From positions 1-39,055 of the forward strand of contig NZ_JBDKWG010000098.1 of NCBI RefSeq assembly GCF_040151475.1: 39,055 nucleotides of DNA, read 5' to 3'. A program made the translations under genes and the position numbers. Below, piece after piece: positions 35,596-39,055 of the stretch (position 1 is its first letter; every line of letters begins with the position of its first letter). The notes beneath the pieces were generated by a model. That model saw nothing but the letters and a program-made list of their open reading frames with translations, was not told the origin of the DNA and made no database searches. This DNA comes from CAXBNB01 sp040151475. Lineage in GTDB: Bacteria; Bacteroidota; Bacteroidia; Cytophagales; Cyclobacteriaceae.

Positions 35596-36573
35596 TCAAT
35601 AGGATTTGACTCTTTCTATCATTATTTTCTTTTCTTCGTCCTTCAATAATTCTTCAATCAGGTGTTTGGATCTTTGTTCGAAAAGAACCTTATCCGGTCG
35701 TATAATCTCAACTTTGTTTTTCACAAGCAACTCAAGGCATTCTTGTACAGATTGAGCCCAATACTGTTTTTGAATTGGTACTGAGGATTTAGCAGCTGTT
35801 TCAATCCATTCTTTTTCCTGCTCAGATAAAGCATCCCAATATTTAGTACTGATCACCAATACATCCGGAATAGATGTATGCTCGTCCAGAGTATAATATT
35901 TACATACTTGAAAATGGTTTGAGGACACCAATGATGGAGGGTTATTTTCCGCACCATCCACTACACCCTGTTGCAATGCTGTATATAGCTCTCCAAAAGC
36001 CATAGGTGTAGCAGATCCCCCTAAGCTATTCACCAATTCAATTGACATCTGTTGATTCATCACTCTGAGTTTCAATCCTTTCAAATCATCAGGTGTCCTG
36101 ATCGGCTTGTCTTTGGTATAAAAACTCCTGCTTCCTGCATCGTAGAAACACAATCCACGAAGCAAAAAATCACTACTCCCCTCTAGCATTTCCTTTCCAA
36201 CTTCACCTTCGAGTACATTAAACAAGTGCTCCTTATCCCTGAAAAGGTATGGAATACCAAGAACTTCATAGCTTGGAGAAAAATTTGCCATAATGCCAGC
36301 ACTTACCTTTGTAATGGCAATACTACCTATTTGAAGCAATTCCAGTACTTCTCTTTCACTTCCCAATTGCCCATCCGAAAATATCTTGATTTTTAATTTT
36401 CCTCCAGATATCTCAGCCAATTGACTTTGAAAATAGACTATCCCCTTGTGTACAGGATGAGTCTGAGGAAGGCTATGAGCCAAAAACAATGTTTTAGTTT
36501 TAGACGATTGGTTACATGAGCCTAAAAGAAAGCTTGCTACTGAAAAGCCTAATACAAGAATTATTTTCGTCAT
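35596..36573 (-). CDS. TRAP transporter solute-binding protein (DctP family), lipoprotein
   Basis: The protein has 325 aa. Unlike most DctP proteins it has a lipobox (FLLGSC, Cys20), so it is membrane-anchored. Family landmarks: LFLAHSLPQTHPVHKGIVYF, IFSDGQLGSEREVLELLQIG, the ligand-contacting Arg170 in GLKLRVMNQ, and LYTALQQGVVDGAENNP. Such proteins bind small carboxylates, including sugar acids such as uronates and keto-sugar acids. The membrane partners DctQ and DctM are not in the window; the next gene is a sigma factor, so this binding protein is an orphan here. It lies 94 bases after the SDR gene. Confidence 0.92.
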   Translation of the reverse strand: MTKIILVLGFSVASFLLGSCNQSSKTKTLFLAHSLPQTHPVHKGIVYFQSQLAEISGGKLKIKIFSDGQLGSEREVLELLQIGSIAITKVSAGIMANFSPSYEVLGIPYLFRDKEHLFNVLEGEVGKEMLEGSSDFLLRGLCFYDAGSRSFYTKDKPIRTPDDLKGLKLRVMNQQMSIELVNSLGGSATPMAFGELYTALQQGVVDGAENNPPSLVSSNHFQVCKYYTLDEHTSIPDVLVISTKYWDALSEQEKEWIETAAKSSVPIQKQYWAQSVQECLELLVKNKVEIIRPDKVLFEQRSKHLIEELLKDEEKKIMIERVKSY

Positions 36574-36667
36574 TTATCTATATTATTATACAAAATTGAA
36601 ATAGCATTCGCAGCGAGTTGCACAATGGATTTCTTTTCTACATATTCAAAAAAAGTGTTTGGTATCA

Positions 36668-37438
36668 TTAAAAGTTAATAGCAGCACCACCATCTACAGG
36701 CAAAACCACTCCAGTAATGTACTTAGCAGCTGCTGAAGCTAGAAATACTGCCGCATTACCAATATCCTCAGTTTTGCCAAAGTGATCCATTGCAATGCGA
36801 TTGGTGATCTGCTGTTTTCTTGCTTCATCTTTACTGATGGCATTTAAAAACATATTGGATTCAATCCATCCGGGTGCAATTGCATTTACCCTGACATTGT
36901 ATTCTGAATATTCAGTAACCAAGGAATTAACCAGACCAGTAAGAGCAGATTTGGATGTGCCATAAGCAGATACACGATCAATACCGAAAAGACCTGCCAT
37001 CGAACTAATCATTATAATTGCACCTTGCTTTCTTTCGATCATATACCTGACACATTCTCTGGTCAAGCTAAATACACTTATAAGATTAGTTTGAATTATT
37101 CGTTCAAAATCTTCATCAGTTGTTTCTTGTGCCCATGCCTTATGATGGATTCCGGCATTGTTTACCAAAATATCTATGGCTCCAATGTTATTTTCAATTT
37201 CCTCAACCAACTTCGGAATACTACCTCTATCTGTGATATCATGAACCTGATATAACGATTGCTCTCCCAACTCCTTACTTGCTTCTTGCAATACACTTTC
37301 ACGCCTTCCTGTGATCACCACCCTTGCACCAGCTTGAACGAAGGCTCTTGAAATACCCAAACCTATTCCTGTACCACCTCCTGTTACCAGCGCTAGCTTG
37401 CCTTCAAGTGAAAATACTCCTAAGTTGATTTTGACCAT
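36668..37438 (-). CDS. Short-chain dehydrogenase/reductase (SDR, sugar-acid type)
   Basis: The protein has 256 aa, the classical SDR length. NAD(P)-binding TGGGTGIG is at 19-26, NNAG at 93-96, the catalytic serine in MISSMAG at 145-146, and Tyr159-X3-Lys163. The C-terminal GVVLPVDGG (243-251) is typical of gluconate 5-dehydrogenase, KduD and 3-oxoacyl reductase relatives. Beside an enolase-superfamily enzyme and a TRAP-binding protein, oxidation or reduction of a keto-sugar acid is the most likely role, but SDR substrates cannot be fixed from motifs. Its ATG overlaps the stop of the preceding gene by one base (TAATG), indicating coupled translation. Confidence 0.92.
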   Translation of the reverse strand: MVKINLGVFSLEGKLALVTGGGTGIGLGISRAFVQAGARVVITGRRESVLQEASKELGEQSLYQVHDITDRGSIPKLVEEIENNIGAIDILVNNAGIHHKAWAQETTDEDFERIIQTNLISVFSLTRECVRYMIERKQGAIIMISSMAGLFGIDRVSAYGTSKSALTGLVNSLVTEYSEYNVRVNAIAPGWIESNMFLNAISKDEARKQQITNRIAMDHFGKTEDIGNAAVFLASAAAKYITGVVLPVDGGAAINF

Positions 37439-38520
37439 TATTTTATTTCTGTTAAATACTCGTCTAGAAACTTAAACCCCCACCCAGGGCGATCGTGTGG
37501 TATTGCATAACCGTCACTTACAAGCATAGGGTGATCAATTAACGGGTCGACCCAATCAAACGATTCCGCTCCCACTCCATTTGAGATTGTACACAACAAG
37601 GGTACGTCATAATCTTTGTAATAATGGGGTAGCACCGGAAGATGAAAGCTCTTGGCCAAGGCAGCACTTTCTCGCCAAGCCTCCACTCCGCCAATCCTTA
37701 ATATATCCGGTTGCCAAATATCAATGGCATTGCGTGTCACCAATTCACGGAGAGGCAAGGTGTCATACTCTCTTTCTCCCATGGCCAATGAAATTCCTGT
37801 CTGATTTTTAAGAATTTGGTATGCCTGAAAGTCTTGATGATGGACGGGTTCCTCAAACCAATTGATGTTTAATTCACGTGCACCGTTAGCCAGTTTTATT
37901 GCTGAAGGCAGATCCATTCCCTGATTGGCATCCATCATGATATCCACTTTATTCCCAACTGCCTCTCTTACCATTTTTAATCGCTCCAGATCGGTGCTTA
38001 CTTTTGGAGAGCCTACTTTTATTTTTACCGCTTTAAATCCTCGCTCTGCGTAGTTAGTCACTTCCTCTATCAACTCATCAATAGAATAGGAGATCCAACC
38101 ACCACTTCCGTAAAGAGCCACTTTTTCCTGATGAGTACCTAAAATTTTATGAATAGGCAGTCTCAAAAATTTACCCCAAGCATCCCACATGGCAATATTT
38201 ATGGCTGCTTGTGCCCATCTTAACAATCCCTGATTACCAAAATACTCATTTAATGCTTCTAGCCTTTTATTAACAAGACCAGTTTCGTTGGCATGATATC
38301 CTTTCAATACTTCCGATAAATCTTTTAGTGCACCAATGATAGCGTTTGGTGAATACTGAAATGACAGCAAATAGGATTCTCCAACAATCTCATTCTCCAG
38401 TTGTATCCGAACTACAATAAATGACAATTCGGTCAGTGTATGAGTGGCATCAGAAATAGGGTTCTTCAGTTTCGAATACGCTCTATATAATTTCACATTT
38501 TTTATTTGCAAATCCTTCAT
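37438..38520 (-). CDS. Enolase-superfamily mandelate racemase / acid-sugar dehydratase-like enzyme
   Basis: The protein has 360 aa. The N-terminal capping domain is residues 1-120, followed by the TIM barrel. Active-site positions are complete for the mandelate racemase subgroup: Lys166-x-Lys168 (AVKIKVG), metal ligands Asp197 (MMDANQG), Glu223 (FEEP) and Glu249 (GERE), and the Asp272 (PDILRIGG) / His299 (VLPHYYKD) dyad. Members racemise or dehydrate acid sugars such as glucarate, galactonate or gluconate, so a sugar-acid dehydratase or racemase is the family expectation. It is the first gene of a three-gene set with SDR and TRAP-binding protein. Its upstream region (38521-38650) holds no confident promoter and borders an inverted repeat and an insertion sequence. 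Confidence 0.92.
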   Translation of the reverse strand: MKDLQIKNVKLYRAYSKLKNPISDATHTLTELSFIVVRIQLENEIVGESYLLSFQYSPNAIIGALKDLSEVLKGYHANETGLVNKRLEALNEYFGNQGLLRWAQAAINIAMWDAWGKFLRLPIHKILGTHQEKVALYGSGGWISYSIDELIEEVTNYAERGFKAVKIKVGSPKVSTDLERLKMVREAVGNKVDIMMDANQGMDLPSAIKLANGARELNINWFEEPVHHQDFQAYQILKNQTGISLAMGEREYDTLPLRELVTRNAIDIWQPDILRIGGVEAWRESAALAKSFHLPVLPHYYKDYDVPLLCTISNGVGAESFDWVDPLIDHPMLVSDGYAIPHDRPGWGFKFLDEYLTEIK

Positions 38521-38640
38521 TCTTAATTCTTATTTATGAATTCCGTTAAAAGCTTCTGTTGACCAATAGACATTTGCAATATTATGTTCCTTATAATTAA
38601 TTGCTTTCAACTATTTTAGTAAAAAAGTACACTATTTTGT

Positions 38641-38783
38641 GTATAATAATAGACATTATCACGGTTGATTTATTATGGAGAATTTTGCTCTTAAAAAAAC
38701 CGCCAATTCATTGCTAATTTTGGAGAAAAAAATCTTGTAATCTCTCTATGCACAATCAACCGTGATAATGTCTAATATTAAAC
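38641..38783. repeat. Long inverted repeat (30-bp arms), MITE-like
   Basis: The 20 bases at 38651-38670 are the perfect reverse complement of 38754-38773. Extended to 38641-38670 and 38754-38783, 28 of 30 bases pair. The 83-base centre has no reading frame. If the ends are at 38651 and 38773, both flanks carry AAT, a possible 3-base target duplication. It lies upstream of the enolase-superfamily gene and right next to the IS982-type end. It could be a small non-autonomous element or a bidirectional terminator. Confidence 0.6.
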
Positions 38784-38786
38784 CTA

Positions 38787-39055
38787 ACCCGTTGTGCTAA
38801 TTAAGTGATAGCGACTTTTAAATTGTTTATTGGTCTGTTGAAATCAAATTTGTTGATAAACTGGATCAATGTCAATGCGGTGATTTTAGCCAAAATCCTG
38901 GTTTTAAATCCCAAGAAAGATTTAGCATAATTTCTTCGGATCATAAACTGATCACAAAGTTGAGAAAACAATGTTTCTAATCGTTTTCTGGTTTTTCTGA
39001 AAACCCATGCTTGCTTTTGATAGGTTTTTTGGTTGTTTCTTTTAGGAGTATCCAA
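38787..39055 (-). mobile_element. IS982-type insertion sequence, 3' end (incomplete, runs off the window)
   Basis: The element end is placed at the ACCC that begins 14 bases beyond the transposase stop (ACCCGTTGTGCTAATTAAG), as IS982 elements typically begin with ACC. The other end, and therefore the full inverted repeat and target duplication, lie outside the window. The exact boundary is inferred. Confidence 0.6.
38801..39055 (-). CDS. IS982-family transposase, C-terminal 84 residues (partial at window edge)
   Basis: Only the C-terminus is visible: the frame is open to the window end and runs on beyond it. The stretch RKTRKRLETLFSQLCDQFM, then RRNYAKSFLGFKTRILAKI and INKFDFNRPINNLKVAIT, matches the C-terminal part of IS982 transposases, including the Glu of the catalytic DDE triad in RLETLFSQL. 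Full-length members are about 290 residues, so roughly 200 are off the window. Nothing visible shows inactivation. Confidence 0.85.
   Translation of the reverse strand: MDTPKRNNQKTYQKQAWVFRKTRKRLETLFSQLCDQFMIRRNYAKSFLGFKTRILAKITALTLIQFINKFDFNRPINNLKVAIT

Noticed and set aside
1..39055. CRISPR arrays, tRNA or rRNA genes
   Set aside because: No regularly spaced repeats, cloverleaf-like segments or rRNA-like conserved stretches were seen on either strand.

Overview
The window looks like part of a Bacteroidota chromosome, probably a free-living Cytophagales-type bacterium. Support for this: two complete ECF sigma / FecR anti-sigma / SusC / SusD sets, many Sec-signal and lipoprotein leaders, AT-rich intergenic DNA and few Shine-Dalgarno-like sites. 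Every gene I accept lies on the minus strand, so transcription runs from high to low coordinates. I could not run searches; families are recognised from sequence motifs.

Layout from right to left. (1) 38787-39055: the 3' end of an IS982-type insertion sequence. It sits beside a 30-bp-arm inverted repeat (38641-38783). (2) 38520-35596: enolase-superfamily (mandelate racemase-like) enzyme, SDR dehydrogenase and a lipoprotein TRAP solute-binding protein, resembling a sugar-acid catabolic set. (3) 35413-23967: ECF sigma, FecR, SusC, SusD, then a strong hairpin, an unassigned lipoprotein with an alpha/alpha-toroid feel, and two related TolB-like beta-propellers that distantly recall PL22 oligogalacturonate lyases. 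(4) 23641-3912: a second ECF sigma, FecR, SusC, SusD set using a different SusD subfamily, then a 122-bp MITE-like element and a seven-gene run. The run holds propeller A, propeller B, propeller A' (a paralogue of A), a DUF4091 protein, an amidohydrolase, a DUF5107-TPR protein and a secreted esterase. An intrinsic terminator lies inside this run. (5) 3710-2568: a separate secreted propeller with a His-rich linker. (6) 2332-251: a lone 693-aa protein with a PD-(D/E)XK nuclease signature, flanked by imperfect inverted repeats with hairpins outside them.

How the parts may work together (inference). Each SusC carries an N-terminal STN signalling domain, so substrate arrival at the outer-membrane SusCD pump would signal through FecR to release its ECF sigma factor and induce the locus. 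The downstream genes encode secreted or lipid-anchored proteins that would bind or process the ligand. Neither locus contains a glycoside hydrolase or polysaccharide lyase of a family I can name with confidence. The enzymes present (DUF4091, DUF5107, esterase, amidohydrolase, PL22-like propellers, acid-sugar enzymes) suggest an unusual, perhaps acidic or esterified, glycan or glycoconjugate. The most novel material is this pair of atypical utilisation loci, and separately the inverted-repeat-flanked nuclease gene.
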